A stretch of 32,067 nucleotides of DNA, taken from contig CAIYGK010000433.1 of assembly GCA_903925725.1 (NCBI GenBank), positions 1 through 32,067 on the forward strand, written 5' to 3'. The translations under genes were made by a program, and so were the position numbers. Of the stretch, positions 1 to 8,441 are shown in pieces. The DNA is from an uncultured beta proteobacterium (GTDB taxonomy: Bacteria; Pseudomonadota; Gammaproteobacteria; Burkholderiales; Burkholderiaceae_C). Every line of letters starts with the position of its first letter. Position 1 is the stretch's first letter. Under the pieces are notes generated by a model, which saw only the letters and a list, made by a program, of their open reading frames with translations, did no database searches and was not told the DNA's origin.

Positions 1-71
1 TCGGTGTCCACATCGTCACCCAGGCGCCAGACTTTGTGCCAGAGCGCATGTTCAGGCTTGCTTGTGTTCAT
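1..71 (-). CDS. 3-isopropylmalate dehydratase/aconitase-family small subunit (LeuD-like), partial N-terminus, runs off the window
   Basis: Minus-strand reading from ATG at 71 gives MNTSKPEHALWHKVWRLGDDVDT..., a LeuD-like start with the G(D)DVDTD motif. It overlaps the LeuC-like stop by ATGA. Confidence 0.7.
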   Translation of the reverse strand, partial: MNTSKPEHALWHKVWRLGDDVDT

Positions 72-1351
72 GGCATGACCGTTCGCGGGTCGGTGATGTA
101 ACCCCGCAGGGCGGACGCCGCCACGGTATAGGCCGAGCCCAGAAAGACCTGGGTGTCGGGCGGTCCCATGCGGCCCTTGAAGTTGCGCGCGGTGCTGGAG
201 ATCACGGTCTTGCCCCCGGCAAAGCTGTCGCCGTAACCGGCGCAGGCGCCGCAGGCACTGGGCAGGACCGTGGCGCCAGCGTCAGTGAGCGTCTGCAGCG
301 TGCCCTCCATCTCGGCCTGGGCTTTGTCCCGCAGGCTGGCGGGTGCCACCATCAGTTGCACGCCAGCGGCCACCTTGCGCCCCTTCAATACCTGCGCCGC
401 AAAGCGCAGATCGTCGAGTTTGGCGCCGGTGCAGGCACCGATGTAGGCAATGTCGATGCGGGTGTTGGCGTGATCAGTCATGGTCACACAATGCGCCGGG
501 CTGTGCGGCGCTGCCAGTTGCGGGCTCAATGTGCTGGCGTCAAAGTCGTGCTGAACGTCGAAGCTGCCGGGATCCGAGTGCAGCGCTGTCCAATCGGGCG
601 GGGTCAGGTATTGAACTGCACCGGAGTCTTGCAGCCAGCGCCGCGTCACCTCGTCCGGCGCCACCAGCGCGGTTTGTGCGCCCATTTCGGCGCCCATATT
701 GCACAGGGTCATGCGCTCAGGCATCGTCAGCGCACGCACCGCGCTGCCAGTGAACTCCAGCGCCTGGTAGTTGGCGCCGTTCATGCCAAAGCGCTGGATC
801 ATGAACAGCATCATGTCTTTCGCGCAGACGCCGCTGGCCAGTGTTCCGGACCAGTGCATGGCGATGGTCTGCGGCACGCGCAGCCAGATCTCGCCCGTGA
901 CCACCACGCCGAGCATCTCTGTGCTGCCGATGCCGAACATGTAAGCGCCAAACGCACCACCCGTGGGCGAGTGCGAGTCGCCACCGACGCAGAACATGCC
1001 GGGCCGGACGTGGCCATGCTGGGCGACCACCACATGGCAGATGCCCTGGCTGTCGTACACGTGGGGCAGTTTCTGCTCTAAAGCCCAGTCGCGCGCCAGG
1101 CGCACGATGCGGCGTGCCGCATCGTCGCGCTCAGGGACGTAGTGATCCATGACAAGTACAACTTTGGACTTGTCCCAGATCTGCGAGCCCAGTTCTTCCA
1201 GCATGGGTTTGAGGCGCCGCGGCCCGGAGGAATCGTGGAACATGGCCAGATCGACCTGGCAGGTGACGATTTCACCCACGCGCACGGTCGCCTGGCCGGC
1301 AGCACGGGCAATGATTTTCTGCGCCAGGGAAGAAGCTTCAGCCATGGTCAA
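68..1351 (-). CDS. Aconitase/IPM dehydratase-family large subunit (LeuC-like)
   Basis: 427 aa ORF with aconitase-family features (GGDSHSPTGGAFGAYMFGIGSTEM, GACTGAKLDDLR, ACGACAGYGD). Followed directly by a LeuD-like start. Confidence 0.88.
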   Translation of the reverse strand: MTMAEASSLAQKIIARAAGQATVRVGEIVTCQVDLAMFHDSSGPRRLKPMLEELGSQIWDKSKVVLVMDHYVPERDDAARRIVRLARDWALEQKLPHVYDSQGICHVVVAQHGHVRPGMFCVGGDSHSPTGGAFGAYMFGIGSTEMLGVVVTGEIWLRVPQTIAMHWSGTLASGVCAKDMMLFMIQRFGMNGANYQALEFTGSAVRALTMPERMTLCNMGAEMGAQTALVAPDEVTRRWLQDSGAVQYLTPPDWTALHSDPGSFDVQHDFDASTLSPQLAAPHSPAHCVTMTDHANTRIDIAYIGACTGAKLDDLRFAAQVLKGRKVAAGVQLMVAPASLRDKAQAEMEGTLQTLTDAGATVLPSACGACAGYGDSFAGGKTVISSTARNFKGRMGPPDTQVFLGSAYTVAASALRGYITDPRTVMP

Positions 1352-2310
1352 TCGGGCTTGGCCCCCGCGAACCTGACGACTTTCGCCCAGCGTGTGATTT
1401 CCGCCTGAACGAATTTGCTGAAGTCCTCGGGGGCGTTCCCCACCGGAATGTAGCCCTCGGTCTCGAGCCGGCGCCGCACTTCTGGCGAGGCGACGGCATT
1501 GCGCGCCGCGTCGCTGATTCTCTTCGCCAGCGCCGCATCCATGCGACCCGGCGCGAACAGACCAAACCAGGCGCTCGACTCGTAGCCCGGCAGCACTTCG
1601 CTGATGGCCGGGACATCCGGGAAGGCCGCTAGACGTTTGGCGCTGGTGACGCCGAGCGCTTTGAGCTTGCCGGCCCTGACCTGCGCCTGCGCGTTGCCCA
1701 CCGCCGCGAACATCAGTTCCACCTGACCGGCCAGCACATCCTGAACCGCTGGTGCGGTGCCACGGTAGGGAATGTTGACGATGTAGACGCCCGACTGCAT
1801 CTTGAAGGCGTCACCCGCCAGATGCAGCGAGGAGCCGACCGAGCCGATCGCAAAGTTGAGCTTGCCGGGCCTGGACTTGGCCAAGGCAATCAGTTCACGC
1901 ACGTCCTTCACCGGCAGCGAGGGGTGCGCCACCAGCATGGAGGGCGACGTCGCCACACAGGTCAGTGGTGTGAAATCTTTCACCGGGTCAAAAGGCAGAC
2001 TGGGGTAGAGCGTGGCATTGATGGCGTGGCTGGTAAAGCTCATCAGCAGGGTGTTGCCATCGGGCGCCGCCTTGGCCACGGCGTCGGCAGCGATGTTGCC
2101 GCCCGCACCGGGCTTGTTTTCCACGATCACGGTGCGCGAGAGTTGCCGCCCCAGTTCATGCGCGAGCGAGCGTGCCATGGTGTCGGTTGAGCCGCCCGCC
2201 GGCGCTCCAACCAGGATGCGGATGGGGGCCAGGTTCTGCGCCCATACCCCCAGAGGCAGCATACCGACCGCGGACAGCGCTCCGAGCACCATGGCGCGAC
2301 GGCGTTCCAT
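1348..2310 (-). CDS. Bug/TctC-family tripartite tricarboxylate transporter substrate-binding protein
   Basis: MERRRAMVLGALSAVGMLPLGVWAQ signal peptide, then PIRILVGAPAGGSTDTMARSLAHELGRQLSRTVIVENKPGAGGNIAADAVAKAAPDGNTLL, typical of the Bug family. The track ORF starts at 2403, but its N-terminal extension is translated repeat sequence. Confidence 0.9.
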   Translation of the reverse strand: MERRRAMVLGALSAVGMLPLGVWAQNLAPIRILVGAPAGGSTDTMARSLAHELGRQLSRTVIVENKPGAGGNIAADAVAKAAPDGNTLLMSFTSHAINATLYPSLPFDPVKDFTPLTCVATSPSMLVAHPSLPVKDVRELIALAKSRPGKLNFAIGSVGSSLHLAGDAFKMQSGVYIVNIPYRGTAPAVQDVLAGQVELMFAAVGNAQAQVRAGKLKALGVTSAKRLAAFPDVPAISEVLPGYESSAWFGLFAPGRMDAALAKRISDAARNAVASPEVRRRLETEGYIPVGNAPEDFSKFVQAEITRWAKVVRFAGAKPD

Positions 2311-2318
2311 AGACTGCA

Positions 2319-2392
2319 TGGACTGCCGCGTCGCTACGCTCCTCGCAGTGACGAGAGGGTGGCTGTCATTGCGAGCGAAGCGTGGCAATCCA
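2319..2392. repeat. Imperfect palindromic intergenic repeat (REP/BIME-like)
   Basis: Arms tggactgccgcgtcgctacgctcctcgcagtgac (2319-2352) and gtcattgcgagcgaagcgtggcaatcca (2365-2392). The second is an imperfect reverse complement of the first. Confidence 0.75.
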
Positions 2393-2403
2393 TGATGTTT
2401 CAT

Positions 2404-3114
2404 TCATACTCCAAGGTAAGCGCGGCGCAAGGTGTCGCTGGCCAGCAGTTCTGCGCCCGATCCGGAAAAGCGTAGCGCACCGTTTTCCAGCACATAGGCG
2501 CGCTGCGCGACTTCGAGTGACTGACCCACGTTCTGCTCCACCAGCAGCACGGCGAGCCCCTGCGTATTGAGTTGCGAGATCAGCGTGAACATCTCCTCCA
2601 CCAGCAAGGGCGAGAGTCCGAGTGAGGGCTCGTCCAGGATCAGCAGGCGCGGCTCGGCCATCAGGCCACGCCCGATCGCCAGCATCTGCTGCTCACCGCC
2701 GCTCATGGTGCCAGCCAGCTGAGAGCTGCGTTCCTTGAGGCGTGGAAAAATAGAAAAAACGCGATCCAGATTCTGGGCACGACGTTGCCGCGCCCGCGTG
2801 AACGACCCAAGTTCCAGGTTTTCCAGCGCCGACAGGTTGGGGAAAATCTTGCGTCCTTCAGGCACCTGAATCAGGCCGGCCTTCACGACATCGCGGTAGT
2901 GCGCGCCGCTGATGTCCTGGCCGTCAAAGTGCACGCGACCGCCCCAAGCCGGGTAAATGCCGCAAAGCACATTGTTCAGGGTCGACTTGCCTGCGCCATT
3001 GCTTCCGAGCAGGGCCACAATCTCACCCTCGTTGACATGCAGGTCCACGCCGCGCAGCACTTCAACCGCGCCGTAACCGCCACGTAGACCTTGAATGTCG
3101 AGCAGTGCCGTCAT
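2404..3114 (-). CDS. livF: Branched-chain amino acid-type ABC transporter ATP-binding protein LivF
   Basis: Walker A GSNGAGKST, signature MSGGEQQMLAIGRGLM, LivF-type length and gene order. Confidence 0.93.
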   Translation of the reverse strand: MTALLDIQGLRGGYGAVEVLRGVDLHVNEGEIVALLGSNGAGKSTLNNVLCGIYPAWGGRVHFDGQDISGAHYRDVVKAGLIQVPEGRKIFPNLSALENLELGSFTRARQRRAQNLDRVFSIFPRLKERSSQLAGTMSGGEQQMLAIGRGLMAEPRLLILDEPSLGLSPLLVEEMFTLISQLNTQGLAVLLVEQNVGQSLEVAQRAYVLENGALRFSGSGAELLASDTLRRAYLGV

Positions 3115-3881
3115 GCTGCTGCCGCTCCACTCGCGCTGGCCAGCTGGCGCAACTTGGCTGCAGTGCCATGACCCAGATAGGCCTCGATGACGGCGGCGTT
3201 CGAGGTCACCTGTGTCGGTGAGCCTTGGGCAATCAACTGCCCTTGTGCCAACACCCAGACATGTTCGGCCAGGTTCATCACGGCCTGCATCACATGCTCG
3301 ATCATCAGCACCGTCACGCCCGACTGCGCGATGCCGCGCACCACCGGAATCATCTCGCCGATTTCCTGCGGGTTCAGCCCGGCCAGCACTTCATCGAGCA
3401 GCAAGAGCTTGGGTTGTGTCGCCAGGGCCCGCGCCAGTTCCAGCCGCTTGCGCCCCGACACCGTCAAGTCCGCCGCCGGCTTGTCGAGTTGCGAGCCCAG
3501 TCCAACCCGCTCCGCCACACTCTGTGCCGCTTCCAGTGCGGCGACGCGCCGGGGCTCGTGCAGATGGGCGCCGACGGCAATGTTCTCGCGGACTGTCTGC
3601 GCTGCAAAGGGCTGCACGATCTGGAAGGTGCGCGCCATACCGGCACGGGCATTGGCGTCGGGCGCCTGTCCCGTGATGTCGCGACCGTCAAACTCGATCC
3701 GTCCCGCATCCGGTAAATAGAACCCCGACATCAGCGAAAACAGCGTGGTCTTGCCGGCACCGTTGGGACCAATCAGCGCCGTCAGGCTGCCTGGCGCCAC
3801 TGCCAGGCTGACGTCATGCACAGCTCTGAGACCGCCGAAACTTTTGGACACATGGCTCACCGTCAAAAGGCTTGCGCTCAT
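3111..3881 (-). CDS. livG: Branched-chain amino acid-type ABC transporter ATP-binding protein LivG
   Basis: GPNGAGKTTLFSLMSGFYLPDAGRIEFDGRDITG, TVSGRKRLELARALATQPKLLLLDEVLAGLNP. 4-bp overlap with livF. Confidence 0.93.
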   Translation of the reverse strand: MSASLLTVSHVSKSFGGLRAVHDVSLAVAPGSLTALIGPNGAGKTTLFSLMSGFYLPDAGRIEFDGRDITGQAPDANARAGMARTFQIVQPFAAQTVRENIAVGAHLHEPRRVAALEAAQSVAERVGLGSQLDKPAADLTVSGRKRLELARALATQPKLLLLDEVLAGLNPQEIGEMIPVVRGIAQSGVTVLMIEHVMQAVMNLAEHVWVLAQGQLIAQGSPTQVTSNAAVIEAYLGHGTAAKLRQLASASGAAAA

Positions 3882-4849
3882 GGCGACCTGCCCTTCCAGA
3901 GGCTGCGCAGGCTTTTTCCCGCACCGCTCAGGCCGCGCGGCGCGAACATGATCATCAGCACCAGCACCGTGCCGTAAATCACCATATTGATACCCGGCAA
4001 CTGGCCAAACAGATTGCGTGTGAGGTCGGCCAGGGCGTGCAGCGCCAGCGCGCCCAGCACCGGTCCCCAGAGCGTGCCCATGCCGCCCACAATGGCACCC
4101 ACGAGGGCCTCCACCGAGGTGTGCGAGCCATAGGCAATGCCGGGGTCCAGGTACTGGAACACCTGCACGTAAAAGGCACCGCCCGCACCCATGAAGGCGC
4201 CAGACAGGGCAATTGCGCCAAGCTTGATGCGAAACGGATTGACACCGCTGGCGCGCGCCGCGTCCTCGTTGTCGCGCACGGCCTGCAGGTAGGCGCCAAA
4301 GCGTGAATGCTGCAGCCAGCAGCTGACCGACAGCGCCAGCACCACCAGCGCCAGAATCAGAAACGCATAACCCCGCCTTGAACCAAACTGCATGTTGGCA
4401 AAGCCCTCGCGCAGCGGCACCATCAGGCCAACGCCGGCGCCGGTGAAGGGAACCGACAGGGCGACGATGCGAAAGACCTCGGCAAAGGCCAGCGTTACCA
4501 GTGCGAAGTAGGAGCCCTTGAGTCCATAGCGAAAACTCAGGGCGCCGACAAAAAGACCGACGCCAGCGCTGGCCAGTGCGCTCAGCGGCAGCGCCAGCCA
4601 GGGATTGAGGCCGCCCTGCATCTGTGCAATGGCCTGCATGTAGGCGCCGGTGCCAAAGAACAGCGCGTGGCCAAAGGAAAACTGTCCACCGTAGCCGCCC
4701 AGAATGTTCCAGGCCTGCGCCAGCAGGGCCGCATAAAGAGCCATCATGACGAAGTTAAGAACCACGCCCGAAGAGACACTGCTCAGGAATACCGTCAGCG
4801 CCAGCGCAAAGAAGGCGATGCGCAGCACTTCTTTTTGCAGGGCGGTCAT
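3878..4849 (-). CDS. livM: Branched-chain amino acid-type ABC transporter permease LivM
   Basis: Multi-TM protein with YGGQFSFGHALFFGTGAYMQAI and GGMGTLWGPVLGALALHAL motifs. 4-bp overlap with livG. Confidence 0.92.
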   Translation of the reverse strand: MTALQKEVLRIAFFALALTVFLSSVSSGVVLNFVMMALYAALLAQAWNILGGYGGQFSFGHALFFGTGAYMQAIAQMQGGLNPWLALPLSALASAGVGLFVGALSFRYGLKGSYFALVTLAFAEVFRIVALSVPFTGAGVGLMVPLREGFANMQFGSRRGYAFLILALVVLALSVSCWLQHSRFGAYLQAVRDNEDAARASGVNPFRIKLGAIALSGAFMGAGGAFYVQVFQYLDPGIAYGSHTSVEALVGAIVGGMGTLWGPVLGALALHALADLTRNLFGQLPGINMVIYGTVLVLMIMFAPRGLSGAGKSLRSLWKGRSP

Positions 4850-5730
4850 GTTTTGGCCCCGAACAGGCCCTGTGGCCTGAAAAGCAGCACCGCGATGAAG
4901 ATCAGGAAGATGCCGATCTGACCGAGCGACTCGCCCAGAATCAAGCCACCGAGAGACTCCACCATGCCGATCAGCAGTCCGCCCAGCAGCGCTCCCATGA
5001 AACTGCCCATGCCACCGAGCACGACGATGGTGAAAGCCACCAGCACAAAGCCGTTGCCAACCTGCGGATTGACGTAGTAGGCCGGCAGCAGAAAACAGGC
5101 AGCGGCGCCCAGACAGGCCAGACCGATGCCAAAGCTCATGGCGTAGACGTGGTCTACGTCGATGCCCATCAGCTTGGCACCATGTTTTTCCTTGGCCACG
5201 GCGCGGATGGCGCGCCCCAGGTCGGTGCGCCCGACGATCAGGATCAGCAGCGCGGAGGCTACCAGTGCCCCGCCGAACGCCACCAGCTTGGGCAGCGAGA
5301 TCATGGCCTGGGCGATGCCGATGTTGATCGGGATCGTGGTCAGGGTGTAGGCGGTGTCGATAGTGCGGGTGTCGGACTTGAAGAACAGCAGGGCCAGGTT
5401 TTCCATCACGATGGACAGGCCGAGTGTCACCAGCAGGATGTTCTCGTCGCGGCCATGGCTGGCGCGGTTGATCACCACGCGCTGCAAGCCATAGCCGAGC
5501 ACGAACATGGCGGGAACCACCAGCGGCAGCGCCAGATAGGGGTCGAGCCCGAACCGCTCCTTGAGGAAATAGACGCCGTAGAGCGCCAGCATCAAGGACG
5601 CGCCATGCGCGAAGTTGATGATGTGCAGCACACCGTAAATCAGCGTCAGGCCGAGCGCGATCAGGGCGTAGACGGCCCCGGTCGTCAGGCCGTTGAGGAG
5701 CGACGGGAACAGGATCCCGAGATCAAGCAT
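4846..5730 (-). CDS. livH: Branched-chain amino acid-type ABC transporter permease LivH
   Basis: LLNGLTTGAVYALIALGLTLIYGVLHIINFAHGA and VLGGMGSFMGALLGGLLIGMVES are LivH hallmarks. Confidence 0.93.
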   Translation of the reverse strand: MLDLGILFPSLLNGLTTGAVYALIALGLTLIYGVLHIINFAHGASLMLALYGVYFLKERFGLDPYLALPLVVPAMFVLGYGLQRVVINRASHGRDENILLVTLGLSIVMENLALLFFKSDTRTIDTAYTLTTIPINIGIAQAMISLPKLVAFGGALVASALLILIVGRTDLGRAIRAVAKEKHGAKLMGIDVDHVYAMSFGIGLACLGAAACFLLPAYYVNPQVGNGFVLVAFTIVVLGGMGSFMGALLGGLLIGMVESLGGLILGESLGQIGIFLIFIAVLLFRPQGLFGAKT

Positions 5731-5743
5731 CAGCGGCGGGGAA

Positions 5744-6946
5744 TCAGGCCTTGAGCGGGAAGATCGGGTCGATCTCGCGGTATTCGCGCGGCACGATCAC
5801 CTTGATGTCGCCCTTGCTCACCTGGGTCATCAAAGGCTGTGCACCCATGTTCTGGCCGTTGACGAATTTGGTAGCGCCGTAAGGCATGATGTGATCGGCG
5901 AAGGCGCTCTTTTCCAGCGCGTCGATGATGGCGGCGCGGTCGGTTGACTTGGCGCGTTCGATGGCATCGGCCAGCACCCGCATCGAGGTGTAGGTCATGA
6001 AGACCTCGTAGCTGAAGAACAGGCCCTTGGCTTCCACCCGTTTTTTGAGGTCCGCGCTGCGCTTGTCTTTCGGGTTGAACCAGTGATTGCAGTCGATGAT
6101 GCCGTTGGCCGCTTCCGGGAACTCCTTGACGAACTTGTAGCTTGACGCGGCGCCACCCAGTACCGAGTAGATGGCTTTCGGTGTGACCTTTTGCTGCTGC
6201 ATGGTGCGCACGAGCAGCGCGTATTCGTTGTAGTAATTGGCCGGAATCACGATGTCGGGGTTGACCGACTTCATGCGCAGCACGATGTTGTTGAAGTCGC
6301 GCGTCGGGTTGGCGTGCTTGATGATTTCCTTGACCTCGTAGCCGTAGCCCGGCAGCTCGCGCGCCAGCAGCTGGGCGGTGCCGGAGCCAAACAGCGACTC
6401 CTCATGAATGATCATCACGGTGCGCGCCGGCTTGCCGGCGGCGGTGTTGAGCACGTGCAGATTGGCCACGGCGACTTCGGCACACTTGCGGTAACCCGGG
6501 CCAAAGCGGAAGGTGTTTTTCAGGCCGCGCTCGACAATCTGGTCTGCCACACCGACGTCCACCACGTGCGGCAGGTTGTACTTGGCTGCGGCCTGGGTCG
6601 TGGCCAGACAGATGGCGGACGCAAAAGCGCCCACCACGGCGCAAACCCCGGCTTCGTTCATCTTCTCGATTTCGGCACTGCCGGCCTGCGGGGTGGATTG
6701 CGCGTCGCCCAGCAGCGCTTCGATCTTCGCGCCGCCCAGGGATTTGATGCCACCCGCCTTGTTGATGTCCTCAATCGCCATCAGGGCCCCCTCGCGGCAT
6801 TGCTGCCCGGAGTAGGCCAGCGAGCCGGTGACCGGGTGCAGCACGCCAATCTTGACGGTCTTGGGCTGGGCGCCGCCGACCAGGGGAAAGGCAAGCGCCG
6901 AGGCGGCAGCAGCGGTGGTGGTAACAAACTGGCGGCGAGTGGTCAT
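5744..6946 (-). CDS. ABC transporter substrate-binding protein (LivK/Peripla_BP_6 family)
   Basis: MTTRRQFVTTTAAAASALAFPLVGGAQPKTVKIGVLHPVTGSLAYSGQQCREGALMAIEDINKAGGI. Twin-Arg-like signal. Start placed at 6946 rather than the track's 7102. Confidence 0.92.
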   Translation of the reverse strand: MTTRRQFVTTTAAAASALAFPLVGGAQPKTVKIGVLHPVTGSLAYSGQQCREGALMAIEDINKAGGIKSLGGAKIEALLGDAQSTPQAGSAEIEKMNEAGVCAVVGAFASAICLATTQAAAKYNLPHVVDVGVADQIVERGLKNTFRFGPGYRKCAEVAVANLHVLNTAAGKPARTVMIIHEESLFGSGTAQLLARELPGYGYEVKEIIKHANPTRDFNNIVLRMKSVNPDIVIPANYYNEYALLVRTMQQQKVTPKAIYSVLGGAASSYKFVKEFPEAANGIIDCNHWFNPKDKRSADLKKRVEAKGLFFSYEVFMTYTSMRVLADAIERAKSTDRAAIIDALEKSAFADHIMPYGATKFVNGQNMGAQPLMTQVSKGDIKVIVPREYREIDPIFPLKA

Positions 6947-6962
6947 GGTGTTTCCTTGGGTT

Positions 6963-7763
6963 TTAGTTAAATTGCGCTGACAATTCCGTGCTGACCCAGA
7001 CTTTGGCATCGATGCTGCCAACGCGGGACAACTGCATTTCGTATTCGTAACGGTCGGGCCGGTACAGGCCGTGGAGCCACTGGATCGGGCGTTCCTGCTC
7101 ATCGTAGATCAGTCGGCGCACAGCCAGCAAAGCGGAGCCGACGGCGACGTTCAGATGCCTGGCTACCAGCAGATCGGCCAGCTTGGCAGAGATGGTCTGC
7201 TGCGCGCGCCCGACCTTGACGCCGGACTCCTCCAGCAGCAGCAGAATCGGCTTGCGAGCGAGTTCGCGGCGGCCGAACCTGCGACCAATGACGTCTGGCA
7301 CGTAGGTTGTGATGTGCGACAGGGGGCCTTCCCTTGTGCTGCGAACGCGAATCGCCTTTTGTACCGGGTCGCCTGCATTGAGCTGCAGGGCCTGGGCCAC
7401 GCTGGCGGAGGCGGTCACGGTTTCCACTTCGAGCACACTGACCTTGGTCTGCAGGCCCATGCTGACCAGGTTCTCCAGCAGACCGGTGAGCCGCGCACGT
7501 TGCCCTTTTTCGGCACCTGGCGCTGCGTTGGAGGGGGAAACATCGAGTGCGCGCGTGCCGCGGCCCGGCTCCCTGGAGATCATGCCCTCGGCCGCGAGTT
7601 GCTCCAGGGCCCGACGCACGGTGACGCGGGCCACGGAAAACTGTTTCATCAAGGCCAGTTCACCCGGCAACCCCTGCGCGAATTTACCTTCGTGCAACTG
7701 CTCGCGCAACAACAGATAGATCTGATGGTACTTGGTCATGGGCATGGACATGGACTGCGGCAT
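6963..7763 (-). CDS. GntR-family transcriptional regulator (HutC/UTRA type)
   Basis: N-terminal wHTH (YHQIYLLLREQLHEGKFAQGLPGELALMKQFSVARVTVRRALEQLAAEGMISREPGRGT) and UTRA-like C-terminus. Start uncertain: GTG at 7769 or ATGs at 7763, 7751, 7745, 7739. Confidence 0.88.
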   Translation of the reverse strand: MPQSMSMPMTKYHQIYLLLREQLHEGKFAQGLPGELALMKQFSVARVTVRRALEQLAAEGMISREPGRGTRALDVSPSNAAPGAEKGQRARLTGLLENLVSMGLQTKVSVLEVETVTASASVAQALQLNAGDPVQKAIRVRSTREGPLSHITTYVPDVIGRRFGRRELARKPILLLLEESGVKVGRAQQTISAKLADLLVARHLNVAVGSALLAVRRLIYDEQERPIQWLHGLYRPDRYEYEMQLSRVGSIDAKVWVSTELSAQFN

Positions 7764-7769
7764 GGCCAC

Positions 7770-7805
7770 ATCCTAAGAACAGTCCTATTGTTCTGTCAAT
7801 AGGAC
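7770..7805 (-). promoter_or_regulatory. Candidate sigma70 promoter with overlapping palindromic operator for the GntR-liv operon
   Basis: Minus strand TTGACA (plus 7794-7799), 18-nt spacer, TAGGAT (plus 7770-7775). Perfect palindrome GTCCTATTG-ttctgt-CAATAGGAC at 7782-7805 covers the -35 region. Confidence 0.6.
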
Positions 7806-7915
7806 ATTTGAGTTTCCAGCGTCCCTTGTGCCGGCCGGTTGCCTGAAAAGCTCGACATCCAGCGGTTTTGCCAGCTGTGTATAGTTGCAGGCTATAACAT
7901 CCATGGAGGTCCCGA

Positions 7916-8335
7916 ATGAACAGCCCTTTTCCTTTGAAACAAGTCGTTTCGGTTCTCGTCTTTGCTACGCTGGGTGTGCTGGCCGGGTCGGCTTTGGCAC
8001 AGACGGCAGACTACAGAAGAGGTTATGACCAGGGGTATCGCGATGCCATGGAGGCATCCAGGGAGCAGCGGGGTCCGTCCGAGCAGGCGCGCGGGCGCAT
8101 GATCGTTCTGGACGCCAAGTATGGGCTTCGCGGCGATGTGTGTGATGCACTGCATGCTGTCCAGGAAATTGTCGGCATGCGCCGCCACGTAGATGTGCGA
8201 GCCAATAACGATCTGTGCGGCGACCCGGCATCCGGTCGTATCAAGCGCTTGACCATCGTCTATCGCTGTGGCGATGGTCCGGAACAGCGGGTGGCGGGTG
8301 CCGAGGGTACGATGCTGGCGATGAGTTGCCGCTAG
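7916..8335 (+). CDS. Small secreted protein, possible SUEL/rhamnose-binding-lectin-like C-terminal domain
   Basis: Strong SD GGAGGT at 7905-7910, signal peptide MNSPFPLKQVVSVLVFATLGVLAGSALAQ, then RGYDQGYRDAME and AKYGLRG...ANNDLCGDPASGRIKRLTIVYRCGDG. Confidence 0.75.
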   Translation: MNSPFPLKQVVSVLVFATLGVLAGSALAQTADYRRGYDQGYRDAMEASREQRGPSEQARGRMIVLDAKYGLRGDVCDALHAVQEIVGMRRHVDVRANNDLCGDPASGRIKRLTIVYRCGDGPEQRVAGAEGTMLAMSCR

Positions 8336-8441
8336 GCGTCTGTCTGCGGCTGGCGAGCGCCAAAGTGACAGCCAAAGTGCATCAACTTTGGCAGACTGCA
8401 GTTCTGTGAGGGCAGTCCTCACCTCGCCAGAAAGGTCGGTC

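Noticed and set aside
62-1081. 339-aa plus-strand ORF antisense to the LeuC-like gene
   Set aside because: Shadow ORF in GC-rich DNA; low-complexity His/Ala/Gly/Arg composition and no domain. The minus frame has clear homology.
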